Origin: Azospirillum sp. TSH100
GTDB lineage: Bacteria; Pseudomonadota; Alphaproteobacteria; Azospirillales; Azospirillaceae
Assembly (NCBI RefSeq): GCF_004923295.1
Contig: NZ_CP039636.1
Span: 284,001 to 348,000, forward strand
DNA length: 64,000 nucleotides
Direction: 5' to 3'
The notes beneath the pieces are model-generated. The model was given only the letters and a program-made list of their open reading frames with translations, was not told where the DNA came from and did not search any database. Each line of letters begins with the position of its first letter. Within the stretch, counting starts at the first letter, position 1. This document shows positions 38,460 through 48,442 of this stretch, piece after piece. Both the position numbers and the translations under genes were made by a program.

Positions 38460-39353
38460 TCACTCAGCAGGGGCAAGCTCGACCGATGCACGGAGAAAGG
38501 CGATGTCGCGAAGTCTGGCGCCCACACCGTGACCGACGGCATCGCTGCGCCACAGGGGTGGCAGGATCTCCACCAACCGGCCGCCGCGGCCATGAAGCTT
38601 GATGAAACCGGCGGCTTCGGCGGCCTGCACCACACTGCGGACATGGGAGCGGGACAGACCGAACCGGTCGGCGACATCCCCAAAGGCAAAGGGGCTTTGC
38701 CAGCCGTCGGCTGACGACAGCGCCGCCTCGAACAGGGCCTCGAGGACCATCAGGCCACCCGGCCGGCTGAAGAACAGCAGGAAATCCGTCTGAGCGGAAA
38801 GCAGGCGCGCTCCCTCGGGCAGCAGGGCGAGCGACTGGCGCCGGATCGCGGCATGAAGGAACGGGTCGCGGTTTCTGACCCGGCCATAGCCGTTCTCGGG
38901 ACGCAGTGCATCGAGGATGACGTAGTCAGTGGCCAGCCACTCGCGATCATGGGCCAGCATCCTGTCGGTGAGCCGCAGCAGAGTCACGCGGCGATCGCCC
39001 GGCGGATGGGCGGTCTCGACAAATCCAACGGCACACATGCGCTCGATGAGATGATCGACATGGCGGGGGCTGGTCATTCCGAACACCGCCATCCGCTCCT
39101 TGAGACGGCCCACCGTGAACCACGTCTCCCGCCGTTCGATATCGTGGTTGGCGTCAAGGATGACCGAGACCGTAAACAGAAGGTACCGGCTTGTGTCAGT
39201 CAACAACCGTATGAGAAACGGGTTGCGGTCGAACAACGCGAGAAAGCTCTCCGAATACAGTTTCCGTGCCTGAAGATAGCGAGGATGGCCGGCGATCTCC
39301 TCAACCGAAACAGGCAAACGCGGCAACGAAGCAAAATCGGCATCGTGCGGCAT
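38460..39353 (-). CDS. Transcriptional regulator with two winged-helix domains (second paralogue)
   Basis: Probable DNA-binding regulator, 297 residues, sharing its plan with the protein at 1895-2866. An N-terminal winged helix (about 80-150, TVGRLKERMAVFGMTSPRHVDHLIERM) is joined to a second HTH at about 225-275 (FGDVADRFGLSRSHVRSVVQAAEAAGF). The family is not known to me by name. The ATG at 39353 has GGAGGGAGG directly upstream; the frame extends to 39383 without support. The downstream cytochrome c and lipocalin-like genes are on the same strand and are plausible targets. Confidence 0.75.
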   Translation of the reverse strand: MPHDADFASLPRLPVSVEEIAGHPRYLQARKLYSESFLALFDRNPFLIRLLTDTSRYLLFTVSVILDANHDIERRETWFTVGRLKERMAVFGMTSPRHVDHLIERMCAVGFVETAHPPGDRRVTLLRLTDRMLAHDREWLATDYVILDALRPENGYGRVRNRDPFLHAAIRRQSLALLPEGARLLSAQTDFLLFFSRPGGLMVLEALFEAALSSADGWQSPFAFGDVADRFGLSRSHVRSVVQAAEAAGFIKLHGRGGRLVEILPPLWRSDAVGHGVGARLRDIAFLRASVELAPAE

Positions 39354-39707
39354 GGCCCCTCCCTCCAGATTACGACAGCGCACCGCTTTGTCGTGGCCTG
39401 TCCAGGCGGATCAAGATGACAGATCCGCATCGCCAAACGAACGGATATCGCCTGTCAGGCCAAGTCATGGAAAGGAATTGCAATCACCGCTCTTGCAGCA
39501 GAATTTGATTGACGCATTCTGGTGGTACTGAAAACTTCCCCAACACCAAAATGGACGGATGCTTTTCCGTTAGGACGCGTCTTTGGTTCTACACGGCCTT
39601 CCAGCTCGGCCGGGAAGGATCGAGACCGGTCACCGGTATGCCGCCGTCAAAAAAAAGCCGGCGCCCCATCGGAGCGCCGGCCTCTCTTCTGTCGGTCCCA
39701 ATACGGC
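39354..39707. other. 354-bp intergenic region between regulator and flaF
   Basis: No gene is supported here. The part near 39649-39682 is the flaF terminator. The part next to 39354 should contain the promoter of the regulator gene, but no clear -35/-10 pair was found. Short open frames in the region lack ribosome sites and protein-like composition. Confidence 0.6.
39649..39682 (-). terminator. Intrinsic terminator of flaF
   Basis: On the minus strand an 8-bp GC stem (GCCGGCGC at 39674-39681 as read, pairing with 39657-39664) with a 9-base loop is followed by eight consecutive T residues (A-run at 39649-39656 on the plus strand). It lies 26 bp after the flaF stop. This is the clearest rho-independent terminator in the window. 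Confidence 0.88.
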
Positions 39708-40259
39708 TCAGATCGAAATGCGCAGGGACTCGCGGTTGACCGGAGCGGCGTCCGGGCTGGTCATCGGGCGTGGCGGCGCGGCCGGACGCATGCCGGCCGG
39801 CGGCTGACCCGGCGCCGGGGCGGCGGCCGGAGCAGCCTGGGCCTGGGGAGCGGCCGTCTGCGGCGTGCCCGGATGCGGCTGGGTCGCCTGCTGGGCGGCG
39901 ATGAACTGGCCCTGTGCGGTCAGGCCGCTGGCGACGTTGCGGTTGATGTTGACCAGCGTGTCGATCTTGTCGAAATCCAGGTCGATCAGACGGTTGGTCG
40001 TCTCGCGGTCGACCAGCAGCGACAGGGCGGCGATGTTCGTCCGGACTTCCGGCGGGTGGCCGCAATCCTCTTCGGTGATCGCCGCCTGAAAGATCGTCCA
40101 CAGGCGTTGGTTCAACTGAAGAGCCTCGCGGAAGGCCTTTTCATCCTTGGCATGGCCGGCGGCGATCATACGACGCGCCGCTTCCGCCAGGGCCCAAGCC
40201 TCGACGTCGCGCGGATTGTCCGAGGTCGGCTTGTTGGCGTAGGTGGGAGTCGGCTTCAT
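39708..40259 (-). CDS. flaF: Flagellar biosynthesis regulator FlaF
   Basis: FlaF, an alphaproteobacterial protein needed for flagellin synthesis and secretion, usually acting with FlbT on flagellin translation. Residues 14-113 match the family closely (ALQLNQRLWTIFQAAITEED; IDTLVNINRNVASGL). The protein has 183 residues, longer than the usual 110-130, because of a Pro/Ala/Gln-rich tail from about 125. The ATG at 40259 has GAGGG 7 bases upstream. No flagellin or flbT gene is in the window. It is downstream of lptF and the GT9 gene on the same strand but has its own candidate promoter and a strong terminator. Confidence 0.92.
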   Translation of the reverse strand: MKPTPTYANKPTSDNPRDVEAWALAEAARRMIAAGHAKDEKAFREALQLNQRLWTIFQAAITEEDCGHPPEVRTNIAALSLLVDRETTNRLIDLDFDKIDTLVNINRNVASGLTAQGQFIAAQQATQPHPGTPQTAAPQAQAAPAAAPAPGQPPAGMRPAAPPRPMTSPDAAPVNRESLRISI

Positions 40260-40321
40260 TCCAAACCCTCGGGGGAAAACCCATCCGTCGGGGCGGACCT
40301 GCCCCTTTTCTTCGTCGCGGA

Positions 40322-40350
40322 AGTGTCGGTTATCCGACAGGCTTTGTCAA
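40322..40350 (-). promoter_or_regulatory. Candidate flaF promoter with embedded dyad
   Basis: On the minus strand a perfect -35 TTGACA (40345-40350) is followed after 17 bases by GACACT (40322-40327), a weak -10. A perfect dyad TGTCGG-N4-CCGACA (40324-40339) fills the spacer and covers the -10 box, as an operator would. The -35 overlaps the end of the GT9 gene. The dyad could also be a weak 3' hairpin of that gene. Confidence 0.42.
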
Positions 40351-41357
40351 CGCAACGGGGGTAGTTCGGCAGTTGCGGAAGACCCTGACGCAAACTGGTC
40401 ACAAGTCCTATGCGCTTCGGACAGGACATCCATGGCCACCTCCGCCACCCGCTCCTCGTCGATGCCGTCCATCAGATCGCGGGCGTTCGGGTCGGCGGCG
40501 ACGCGGGCCAGCAGCTCCGGCTGGGGGACCCGGCTCGTCACCACACGCCCACGCGGCCCCCAGGGGCCATAGATGCCGGGATAGCCCGGACCGAACAGCC
40601 CCACCGTCGGCACGCCCGCCGCCGCCGCGATGTGCATCAGCCCGCTGTCGTTGCCGACATAGAGCGCCGCCCGCTCCAGGCAGGCGGCGGCGGCCATCGG
40701 GTCGGTCCGGCCGGTCAGGTCGATGGCGCGTGTCCCCAGCGCCTCCAACACAGGCCGCGCCCGCTCCCGCTCCGGCCCGGCGGCCAGCACCGCCACCCGG
40801 GCGCCGGCCAGCGGCCCGCCGTCTCCGGTCAGGCGCAGGGCCAGCCGGGCGAAACGCTCCGCCGGCCATTCCTTGCCCAGCCAGTTTGCCGTGGGGCCGA
40901 TGGCGAGGAAGACGCCGGTTCCGGCGGGGATCAGCGCGTCGGCCTGCCGTTTCGCCTCCGCGTCGATCCACAGCCGTGGGGCCGGCGGCGGCGACAGGGC
41001 GAGCACGGCGGCATTCTCCTCCACCTTGTGCATCGGGCGGGCGGCCTTGGCGTGGAAGACGCGGTGCCGGGCGGGAACCAGCCGCCCGACCGCCGAGTTG
41101 CGCAGATCCACCACCAGGTCCCAGCGCGTGCCGACGCAGTCCAGCCACAGCCGCAGCCAGTGCCGGGCATAGGAGCGCTTCGCCAGCGGGATCAGCCGCT
41201 CCAGCCCCGGAACGGCACGGAACAGCGGCGCCGGCAGCGGCCCGCAGGCGATGGTCAGCCGCGCCCCCGGATAGGCTTCGGTCAGGTGGCCGAGCAGCCC
41301 GGTCGACAGCACCGCGTCGCCCAGGCGGTTGGAGGTGATGAAGAGGATGCGGCTCAT
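40347..41357 (-). CDS. GT9/heptosyltransferase-like glycosyltransferase
   Basis: Family 9 glycosyltransferase, 336 residues, of the ADP-heptose:LPS heptosyltransferase fold. The start MSRILFITSNRLGDAVLSTG is the family's N-terminal Rossmann strand and glycine loop; the C-terminal nucleotide-sugar site is in YVGNDSGLMHIAAAAGVPTVGLFG. The substrate may be LPS core or another glycan. The ATG at 41357 overlaps the lptF stop (ATGA), so LPS export and this enzyme are coupled. The following gene on the strand is flaF. Confidence 0.92.
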   Translation of the reverse strand: MSRILFITSNRLGDAVLSTGLLGHLTEAYPGARLTIACGPLPAPLFRAVPGLERLIPLAKRSYARHWLRLWLDCVGTRWDLVVDLRNSAVGRLVPARHRVFHAKAARPMHKVEENAAVLALSPPPAPRLWIDAEAKRQADALIPAGTGVFLAIGPTANWLGKEWPAERFARLALRLTGDGGPLAGARVAVLAAGPERERARPVLEALGTRAIDLTGRTDPMAAAACLERAALYVGNDSGLMHIAAAAGVPTVGLFGPGYPGIYGPWGPRGRVVTSRVPQPELLARVAADPNARDLMDGIDEERVAEVAMDVLSEAHRTCDQFASGSSATAELPPLR

Positions 41358-42517
41358 GACACCGACCCGGCCGGGCCGGCACCGGGGCCAACAGCCGGGT
41401 CGACATCGGGCGTGCCCTGCCGGCGTCCCGGCCGCAGGCTGAGGCCGCGCGACATCACCCACAGCGGCGGCAGCAGTGCCAGCAGGGGCATGGCGTACAT
41501 CAGCGGCACGAACATCGTGGCCTTGCCGGCGAGGCTGGTCAGCCCCAGCGCCCCCGCCTGCAACCCCATCACCAGAAGCACGGCGATGGTGACGCGGGAG
41601 GACTGGCCGCGCCGGTTGAACTCGCCCGACAGCAGGGCCGACAGCGCCACCAGCGCATAGGTCAGGGCCAGCAGCGGCGAGGAGAAGCGGTGGTGCAGCT
41701 CGGCGATCAGGCCACGGCGCATGCGGTCGTCCTGGGCCGGGACGTTGCCGTCCATCAGTTCCGCCGTCGTCCGTTCGCGGGCATCGGGCCAGCGGTCGGC
41801 CGCCTGGGGCGCCACCGCCTTCAGGTCGACGGCATAGCGCTCGAAGAAGAGCTGCGACAGCCGGTTGGTCTTGCGGTCCAGCTCCTGCCGGTTGCCGTCA
41901 TAGACGACGAAGCGGGTGCCATCCGGCCCGGTCTGCATCACCGCGCGGTCGCCCATGATCGTCACCGGCTTGTCCGGCTGGCGGCCGTCATGGATCAGCA
42001 CCTTGTGCAGGTTGCCGTCGGCGTCGCGGTCGCGCAGGAAGACGCTGAAACGGTCGCCGACCTCGTTGAACACGCCCTCGCGCAGGAACAGCTGCGAATA
42101 GTCGCTGCGCACGGTGTATTCCATCCGCACCAGTTCGCGGTGGGCCGCCGGGGTGATCCAGACGTTCAGGACGAAGACGACGGCCATCACCCCCACCGCC
42201 ATAACCAGCGCCGGCGTCGACAGCGAGAAGGGCCCGACCCCCGCCGCGCGCATCACCACCAGTTCGCTGTCGGTCGCCATCTTGTTGTAGGTGAACAGGA
42301 TGGCCCCGACCAGCGCCAGCGGCAGCACGATGCCGAGGAAGGTCGGCACGGTCAGCAGCAGCAGCCACAGGAACATGCCCATCGGCGCGCCGGCGCTGAC
42401 CACGATCTCGATCAGGCGCAGCGACTGGCTGAGCCAGATGGTCAGCGTCAGTCCGGCCGTCGAATAGAGCGTGGCGATCAGCAGGTTGCGGAACAGGTAC
42501 CGTTGCAGTCGGTTCAT
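41354..42517 (-). CDS. lptF: LPS export permease LptF (YjgP/YjgQ family)
   Basis: Inner-membrane permease of the LptB2FG lipopolysaccharide exporter, 387 residues. It has six membrane helices, three at each end (about 10-110 and 285-370), around a periplasmic beta-jellyroll domain. The SELVVMRAAGVG segment near 85-96 is the cytoplasmic coupling helix. The N-terminal RYLFRNLL and SLRLIEIVV context fits alphaproteobacterial LptF better than LptG; the expected lptG partner does not follow, and a GT9 glycosyltransferase takes its place. The start is an ATG at 42517, divergent from the GT41 gene 140 bp away. Confidence 0.9.
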   Translation of the reverse strand: MNRLQRYLFRNLLIATLYSTAGLTLTIWLSQSLRLIEIVVSAGAPMGMFLWLLLLTVPTFLGIVLPLALVGAILFTYNKMATDSELVVMRAAGVGPFSLSTPALVMAVGVMAVVFVLNVWITPAAHRELVRMEYTVRSDYSQLFLREGVFNEVGDRFSVFLRDRDADGNLHKVLIHDGRQPDKPVTIMGDRAVMQTGPDGTRFVVYDGNRQELDRKTNRLSQLFFERYAVDLKAVAPQAADRWPDARERTTAELMDGNVPAQDDRMRRGLIAELHHRFSSPLLALTYALVALSALLSGEFNRRGQSSRVTIAVLLVMGLQAGALGLTSLAGKATMFVPLMYAMPLLALLPPLWVMSRGLSLRPGRRQGTPDVDPAVGPGAGPAGSVS

Positions 42518-42657
42518 GGGGGATCGGCCGAAGGCTGTATAAGGCCGGCAAGCTGACCGCCCCGGCCCGCCGGGTCAAGTGTTGAAAACCGCTCGGCGCG
42601 GACAAGGGGTGCCTTATCGGCAGGGGAAAGCGCTGGCGCCCGCACCCGCCAGCCGGT

Positions 42658-44832
42658 ATGACGGTCGTCATGGCGACGATCCAGGAAGCGATGGCTGCCG
42701 CGGTGGCGCATCATCAGGCCGGCCGGCTCGGCGAGGCGGCGGCGCTCTACCATGCCGTGCTGGACGCCCTGCCCGGCCATGCCGACGCCGCCCATCTGCT
42801 GGGGGTCGTCCATCTGCAATCCGGCCAGCCCGACCGCGCCGTCAGCCTGATCCGCGGCGCCATCCAGCACAACCACCGGGTCGCCGATTATCACGACAAT
42901 CTCGGCAGCGCGCTGAAAGCGCTGGGAAAACTGGAGGAGGCCGTCGCCTCCCACCGGCAGGCGGTGCGGCTGCGGCCGGACTTCGCCCAGGCGCTCTACA
43001 ATCTGGGCAACGCGCTGGAGGCGCTCGGCCGGCTGGAAGAGGCGGCGACCGCCTTCCGGCAGGCGGCGGCACGGCGCCCCGGCTATGCCCGCGCCCGCTT
43101 CAACCTGGGCAACGTGCTGGCGGCACTCGGCCGGAGGGCGGAGGCCGACGACGCCTATCGCGCCGCCGTGGCCGACGATGCGACCTTCGTCGAGGCGCAT
43201 GCCAACCGCGGCGCCCTGCTGCTGGCGCTGGACCGCCCGCGCGAGGCGGCGGCGGATCTGGCCCGCGCGCTGGCGCTGCGCCCTGACCACGCCCCGGCAC
43301 TGTCCAACCTCGCGGCGGCCCGGCTGGCGCTGGGCGACCGCGACAGCGCGGAGCTTGCGGCCCGCCATGCCGTCACCGCCCGGCCGGATCTGGCCGACTG
43401 TCTGCTGCGGCTGGGCGAGGTGCGCCAGCGCGCCGACCGGCTGGGGGCCGCCGCCGACGCCTACGGGGCGGCGCTGGCCTGGAACCCGGCACTGGCGGAG
43501 GCGCACGCGAACCTCGCTCTGGTGCGGCAGGGCCAGGGACTGCTCGACGCGGCGGAGACCGGGGACCGGCGAGCGCTGGCGCTTGACCCGTCGCTGGCCG
43601 ACGTGCGCTCCAACCTCGCCTATCTGCTGCTGTTCCGGCCGGGGGGGACGGCGGAAGCGGTGCTGGAGGCCCATCGCGACTGGGACCGCGTCCACGGCAC
43701 GCCGCACCGCGGGCGCTGGGTGAAGCCCGGAAAGGCCGGGTCAAGGAAGGGACCGCTGACCGTCGCCATCCTGTCCGGCGATTTCCGCCGCCATCCCGCC
43801 GGCCTGTTCGCCATCCGCACGGTGGAGTCGCTGCCGGGACAGGACATCCGCCTGCTGCTCTACGCCAACCAGACCGAAGCCGACGACGTGACCGACCGCT
43901 TCCGCAAGGCGGCGGCACACTGGATCCCGGTCGCCGGCCTGACGGATGCGGAGGTCGCCTCCCGGATCCGCCAGGACCGGCCGGACATCCTGATCGACCT
44001 TGCCGGCCACAATGCCCGCGGCCGTCCCGGCGTCTTCGCGCGCAAGCCGGCGCCGGTGCAGGTGGCATGGTCGGGCTATATGGCCACCACCGGGCTGGCG
44101 GCGATGGATGCGCTGGTCGCCGACCGCCACCATGTGCCGGACGGAATGGAACGCTTCTATTCCGAACGGGTGCTGCGCATGCCCGACGCCTTCATCGCCT
44201 ACGATCCGCCGGACGTCGAGGAACTGCCGCTGACGCCGCCGCCCTCGCTGTCGGGCAAGCCGGTGACCTTCGGCAGCTTCAACATCCTGACCAAGCTGAA
44301 CGACGGGGTGCTGGCGGCCTGGGCGGCGATCCTGGGCCGGGTGCCGGGGTCACGCCTGCTGATGAAGACCAAGGCGCTGTCCTGCCCGGCCACCGCCGCC
44401 CTGTGGCGCGGCCGGCTGGCCGCCGCCGGCATCGCACCGGACCGGGTGACCATGGTCGGTGCGACAAGCAGCCTGGACCATATGCGCTGGTGCGCCTCGG
44501 TCGATGTGGCGCTCGACCCCTTCCCCTTCTCCGGCAGCACGACGACGCTGGAGACGCTGTGGATGGGGGTGCCGGTCGTCACCCTGCCGGGGGAGACCTT
44601 CTCCAGCCGCCATTCGCTGGCCTTCCTGACCGTGGCGGGGGTGGAGGGCTGCATCGCCGCCGATCCGGCGGATTATGTCGAGCGCGCGGTCGGCTGGGCC
44701 GCCGACCCGCAACGGCTGGCGGAGCTGCGCCGGACCCTGCGGCCCCGCATGGCCGCCGGGCCGCTGTGCGATGGCGAGACGCTGGCTGGGGCCCTGGCGG
44801 CGGAACTGCGGACGCTGCTGCCCACGCCCTGA
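42658..44832 (+). CDS. TPR-GT41 glycosyltransferase (O-GlcNAc-transferase-like)
   Basis: Protein of 724 residues with about nine TPR repeats (about 10-330; canonical phrases such as [19 protein letters not shown] and [18 protein letters not shown]) fused to a C-terminal O-GlcNAc-transferase/SPINDLY-like GT41 domain (about 360-720). The catalytic region includes [39 protein letters not shown] and [13 protein letters not shown]. It should transfer a nucleotide-activated sugar to Ser/Thr of a protein. Flagellin is a plausible target given nearby flaF, but no flagellin is in the window. ATG 42658 or the in-frame ATG at 42670 could start it; neither has a strong ribosome site. Confidence 0.92.
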   Translation: MTVVMATIQEAMAAAVAHHQAGRLGEAAALYHAVLDALPGHADAAHLLGVVHLQSGQPDRAVSLIRGAIQHNHRVADYHDNLGSALKALGKLEEAVASHRQAVRLRPDFAQALYNLGNALEALGRLEEAATAFRQAAARRPGYARARFNLGNVLAALGRRAEADDAYRAAVADDATFVEAHANRGALLLALDRPREAAADLARALALRPDHAPALSNLAAARLALGDRDSAELAARHAVTARPDLADCLLRLGEVRQRADRLGAAADAYGAALAWNPALAEAHANLALVRQGQGLLDAAETGDRRALALDPSLADVRSNLAYLLLFRPGGTAEAVLEAHRDWDRVHGTPHRGRWVKPGKAGSRKGPLTVAILSGDFRRHPAGLFAIRTVESLPGQDIRLLLYANQTEADDVTDRFRKAAAHWIPVAGLTDAEVASRIRQDRPDILIDLAGHNARGRPGVFARKPAPVQVAWSGYMATTGLAAMDALVADRHHVPDGMERFYSERVLRMPDAFIAYDPPDVEELPLTPPPSLSGKPVTFGSFNILTKLNDGVLAAWAAILGRVPGSRLLMKTKALSCPATAALWRGRLAAAGIAPDRVTMVGATSSLDHMRWCASVDVALDPFPFSGSTTTLETLWMGVPVVTLPGETFSSRHSLAFLTVAGVEGCIAADPADYVERAVGWAADPQRLAELRRTLRPRMAAGPLCDGETLAGALAAELRTLLPTP

Positions 44833-44929
44833 CCCCATCAACGGAAACTCCCGCAACGGAACCAACCGGAACGTGCCGGCGTTGAGCGTGGGTACTCCCT
44901 CCACGCCCACAGACGCGGGATTTCGGCGC

Positions 44930-46291
44930 ATGCACAGCACCACACGGTTCGCCCTCATGCTTTCGGCGACTGTCGCCGTCCTGTCGCTCGCCGGCTGCGG
45001 CGATCAGGCGTCCCTGCCGGTGTCGGCCGGCACCGGCCCCAACCCGACCCTGCCGGCGCCGAAATCCTCGCTGATCCCGACGGTCAACATCGCCGACGCC
45101 ATCGGCTGGCCGCAGGGCGCGCAGCCTACCGCCGCGCAAGGATTGAGCGTCACCGCCTTCGCCACCGGCCTGGACCATCCGCGCTGGATGCTGGCCCTGC
45201 CGAACGGCGACATCCTGGTGGCGGAGACCAACGCCCCCCCCAAGCCGGAGGACGGCAAGGGAATCAAGGGCTGGGTCATGGGGCTGGTGATGGGCAAGGC
45301 CGGCGCCAAGACGCCCAGCGCAAACCGCATCACCCTGCTGCGCGACAGCGACGGCGACGGCAAGGCCGACGTCCGCGAGCCGTTTCTCGAGGGGCTGAAC
45401 TCCCCCTTCGGCATGGCGCTGGTCGGCGGCGATCTCTACATCGCCGACACCGACGCGGTGGTGAAGGTCCCCTACAAGCCGGGCGACACCCGGATCGCCG
45501 CCAAGCCGGAAAAGGTCGTCGACCTGCCGGGCGGGCCGATCAACCACCATTGGACCAAGAACATCATCGCCAGCCGCGACAGCTCCAAGCTCTACGCCAC
45601 CGTCGGCTCCAACAGCAATGTCGGCGAGAACGGGATCGAGGCGGAGCAGGACCGCGCCGCCATCTGGGAGATCGACCTGAAGACCGGCGCCCACCGCGTC
45701 TTCGCGTCGGGCCTGCGCAACCCGAACGGCATGGATTGGGCACCCACCACCGGCGCCCTGTGGACCGCCGTCAACGAGCGGGACGAGATCGGCAGCGACC
45801 TCGTCCCCGACTACATGACCTCGGTGAAGGATGGCGGCTTCTACGGCTGGCCCTACAGCTATTACGGCCAGCATGTCGACCAGCGGGTGGAGCCGCAGCG
45901 CCCCGACCTCGTCGCCAAGGCGATTCAGCCCGACTATGCGCTGGGGCCGCACACCGCCTCGCTCGGCTTCGCCTTCTCGCGTCAGGGAGACCTGCCGCCG
46001 AACCTTCAGGAGGGCGCCTTCATCGGCCAGCACGGCTCGTGGAACCGCGAGCCGGCCAGCGGCTACAAGGTGATCTTCGTGCCCTTCCGCAACGGCAAGC
46101 CGGCGGGCGAGCCGGTCGACGTGCTGACCGGCTTCCTCGACAAGGACGGCAAGGCCCAGGGCCGCCCGGTCGGCGTGATCCTGGACAGGAAGGGCGCGCT
46201 GCTGGTCGCCGACGATGTCGGCAACACCATCTGGCGCGTCAGCGGCGCCGCCGCCCAGTCGGCCGAGCGGCCGGACCAGCCGGCGCAGTGA
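44930..46291 (+). CDS. PQQ-type sorbosone dehydrogenase lipoprotein
   Basis: Six-bladed beta-propeller of the L-sorbosone/soluble glucose dehydrogenase family, 453 residues. A lipoprotein signal ends in LSLAGC with Cys23 lipidated. Family phrases include [41 protein letters not shown] and [16 protein letters not shown]. The stretch DSDGDGKAD near 143-151 looks like an EF-hand-type calcium loop. The enzyme would oxidise a sugar or aldehyde in the periplasm using PQQ, but the substrate is unknown. The ATG at 44930 sits just before the signal; the open frame from 44675 overlaps the GT41 gene and is not credible. Its ribosome site is poor. Confidence 0.88.
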   Translation: MHSTTRFALMLSATVAVLSLAGCGDQASLPVSAGTGPNPTLPAPKSSLIPTVNIADAIGWPQGAQPTAAQGLSVTAFATGLDHPRWMLALPNGDILVAETNAPPKPEDGKGIKGWVMGLVMGKAGAKTPSANRITLLRDSDGDGKADVREPFLEGLNSPFGMALVGGDLYIADTDAVVKVPYKPGDTRIAAKPEKVVDLPGGPINHHWTKNIIASRDSSKLYATVGSNSNVGENGIEAEQDRAAIWEIDLKTGAHRVFASGLRNPNGMDWAPTTGALWTAVNERDEIGSDLVPDYMTSVKDGGFYGWPYSYYGQHVDQRVEPQRPDLVAKAIQPDYALGPHTASLGFAFSRQGDLPPNLQEGAFIGQHGSWNREPASGYKVIFVPFRNGKPAGEPVDVLTGFLDKDGKAQGRPVGVILDRKGALLVADDVGNTIWRVSGAAAQSAERPDQPAQ

Positions 46292-46358
46292 TGGTCCGGC
46301 GGCGGCGGGAGGCGGGCATCCCCCTCCCCTTCCGCCTGCAAAGGCGCGATACTGCGCC

Positions 46359-47471
46359 ATGATCTATCTCGACCATCTGGCCTCGACCCCGCTCGACCCG
46401 CTGGTGCTGGAGGCGATGCTGCCCTGGATGCGGCCGGAGGCGGCCGGCAATCCGCACGCCGCCCATCCGGCCGGCTGGCGCGCCGCCGACGCCATCGAGC
46501 AGGCGCGGGGCGAGGTCGCCGCCCTGGTCGGCGCCCAGCCGGGCGAGGTCGTCTTCACCTCCGGCGCCACCGAGGCGAACGCGCTGGCCCTGCTGGGCGG
46601 CGTACCGGCGGGCGGCGGCGGCGTCGTCTCCGCGGTGGAGCATGCCAGCGTCCTGGGCTGCCTGCCGGAGTTGCGGCGGCGCGGCCATCCGGTGACGGTG
46701 CTGCCGGTGGACGGCGCCGGCCGGGTCGATCCCGCCGCACTCGACGATGCCCTGACCGACATGCGGCACTCTTCGATTGTCTCAGTGATGGCCGCCAACA
46801 ACGAGGTCGGAACGGTCCAGCCGCTGGCCGAACTGGCGGCGGTCGCAGCGCGCCATGGCGCGTTGATGCACAGCGACGCCGTGCAGGCCCTCGGCACGCG
46901 GATGCTCGACATGGCGGCGCTCGGCCTGCATGGGCTCAGCCTGTCGGGCCACAAGCTTTACGGGCCGATGGGCGTCGGCGCCCTGATCGTCCGCCCGCCC
47001 TTCCGGCCGGTGCCGGCCTCGGCCGGCGGCGGGCAGCAGCGGGGCTTGCGCGGGGGAACGCTGCCGACGCCGCTCTGCGTCGGATTGGGCGCGGCCTGCC
47101 GGCTGGCGCGCGAGAGGCGGGAGGAGGACGCCCGCCACATCGGCGGGCTGCGCGACCGGCTGTGGCAGCGGCTGCGGGACCGGTTGCCCGGCATCCGCCG
47201 CAATGGCGCGACGGACGGGCTGGCCGGCTGCCTGAACGTCACCATTCCCGGCATAGACGCCGCCGACCGGCTGCTCGATCTGCCGGACCTTGCCGTCGCC
47301 ACCGGGTCCGCCTGCCACAGCGGTGTGGGGGAGCCGTCGCATGTCCTGCTGGCGGTCGGCCTGTCGGCCGCCGACGCCCATGCCAGCCTGCGCTTCGGCC
47401 TTGGCCGCGGCAGCACGGCGGCGGAGGTGGACGAGGCGGCCGACCGGCTGGCGGCCCTGTTGGCTGGCTGA
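46359..47471 (+). CDS. Cysteine desulfurase (NifS/IscS-like)
   Basis: PLP-dependent cysteine desulfurase, 370 residues, releasing sulfur from cysteine for Fe-S clusters or thio-cofactors. PLP-binding Lys199 is in SGHKLYGP and the persulfide-forming Cys319 in ATGSACHSG. The N-terminal YLDHLASTPLDP (3-14) is standard, with Leu where Asn or Ala is often found. The start ATG at 46359 is 67 bp after the sorbosone dehydrogenase. No isc, suf or nif genes accompany it, so the acceptor is unknown. The stop is 4 bp from the convergent porin-like gene. Confidence 0.93.
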   Translation: MIYLDHLASTPLDPLVLEAMLPWMRPEAAGNPHAAHPAGWRAADAIEQARGEVAALVGAQPGEVVFTSGATEANALALLGGVPAGGGGVVSAVEHASVLGCLPELRRRGHPVTVLPVDGAGRVDPAALDDALTDMRHSSIVSVMAANNEVGTVQPLAELAAVAARHGALMHSDAVQALGTRMLDMAALGLHGLSLSGHKLYGPMGVGALIVRPPFRPVPASAGGGQQRGLRGGTLPTPLCVGLGAACRLARERREEDARHIGGLRDRLWQRLRDRLPGIRRNGATDGLAGCLNVTIPGIDAADRLLDLPDLAVATGSACHSGVGEPSHVLLAVGLSAADAHASLRFGLGRGSTAAEVDEAADRLAALLAG

Positions 47472-47475
47472 TCGC

Positions 47476-48240
47476 TCAGAACACCAGCCGCGCGCCGACC
47501 TTCACCACCGTGCCCAGGGTCTCCGCACCGGTGTCGATGTTGGTGTCGGCCACCACCTGCCAGCGCGGCGTGATGCGATAGGCCAGATCGGCGAGGTAAT
47601 GGTCGCTGGCAGCACCATTCTCCGGCAGTGTCCGCCTTGCCCGGAAGGACAGGCTCAGGTCGCCGCGGCCATAGGCCAGCGCCGCGTTCAAACTGCGGAC
47701 CGACAGGCCATCGGCCTCCTGCTGTTGCCGCAGGTCGCCGTCGAGCGTCACGCTCCGCCAGACGAACTGGGTGCCGACGATCCAGGATTGGCGCGGCAGC
47801 CGGCGGCTGTCGCCACGCACCCGCGCCCGGCTGGTGCCGGCGGAAAAGCGGGTGCTGATGCCGCCCATCAGGATGGTCTTGCGCACCGCCGCCTCCACCA
47901 GATGCAAAGCTTCGCGCGGATCGGGCATGTCGCCGGCGCCGCGCGGCATCGGCGTATAGCTGGCGCCCAGCTCGAAGCCGCGCAGCGGCGGGGTGTAGTA
48001 GGTCAGCTTCGCGCTGCGGCTTCCGGCCCCGGTGGAAGCCGGCAAGGCCGCCGTCCCCACCAGCCGGTTGCGGGCACTGTCGGCCTGCCCGATCTCCAGC
48101 TCGCCCCACGAGACATCGACGGCCAGGAAATGTCGTTGATCTGAAAAACTGTCCTTTTGGTATAGGACATCAGCAGACGCACCGCTTGCCGATAAAATCG
48201 CCATTGCCGCCAGACCAGGCATGGAAATTCTTCGTTTCAT
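47476..48240 (-). CDS. Porin-like outer-membrane protein
   Basis: Predicted beta-barrel protein, 254 residues, with a signal peptide (1-23, ending ASGASA) and alternating aromatic/hydrophobic strands (SAKLTYYTPPLRGFELGASYTPM interrupted by turns; WQVVADTNID). It ends in a terminal Phe as required for barrel insertion (GARLVF). It resembles Gram-negative porin_4-type proteins but is about 100 residues shorter than typical general porins. The substrate is unknown. The ATG at 48240 (MKRRISM) starts directly at the signal; the frame to 48393 lacks support. The upstream 202 bp are AT-rich with an inverted TTTTTGC/GCAAAAA pair. Confidence 0.72.
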   Translation of the reverse strand: MKRRISMPGLAAMAILSASGASADVLYQKDSFSDQRHFLAVDVSWGELEIGQADSARNRLVGTAALPASTGAGSRSAKLTYYTPPLRGFELGASYTPMPRGAGDMPDPREALHLVEAAVRKTILMGGISTRFSAGTSRARVRGDSRRLPRQSWIVGTQFVWRSVTLDGDLRQQQEADGLSVRSLNAALAYGRGDLSLSFRARRTLPENGAASDHYLADLAYRITPRWQVVADTNIDTGAETLGTVVKVGARLVF

Positions 48241-48442
48241 TTGGCAAGCCCTGTGCTGTTTGGCCGATGCTCGACTATCCATTTTGTCGAGATGGTCTTG
48301 GTCTATCCTTTCCGGTTTGAGGGATGTTCGTCTAAAATTCTGACAAAACTGTGACCTGCTTTTTTGCATGCTGCGGCGCAAAAATGCAGGCATGTTCGCG
48401 TAATGGGCGAGTTATGGGGCGGAGGCAACGCCCTGCCTGGGA

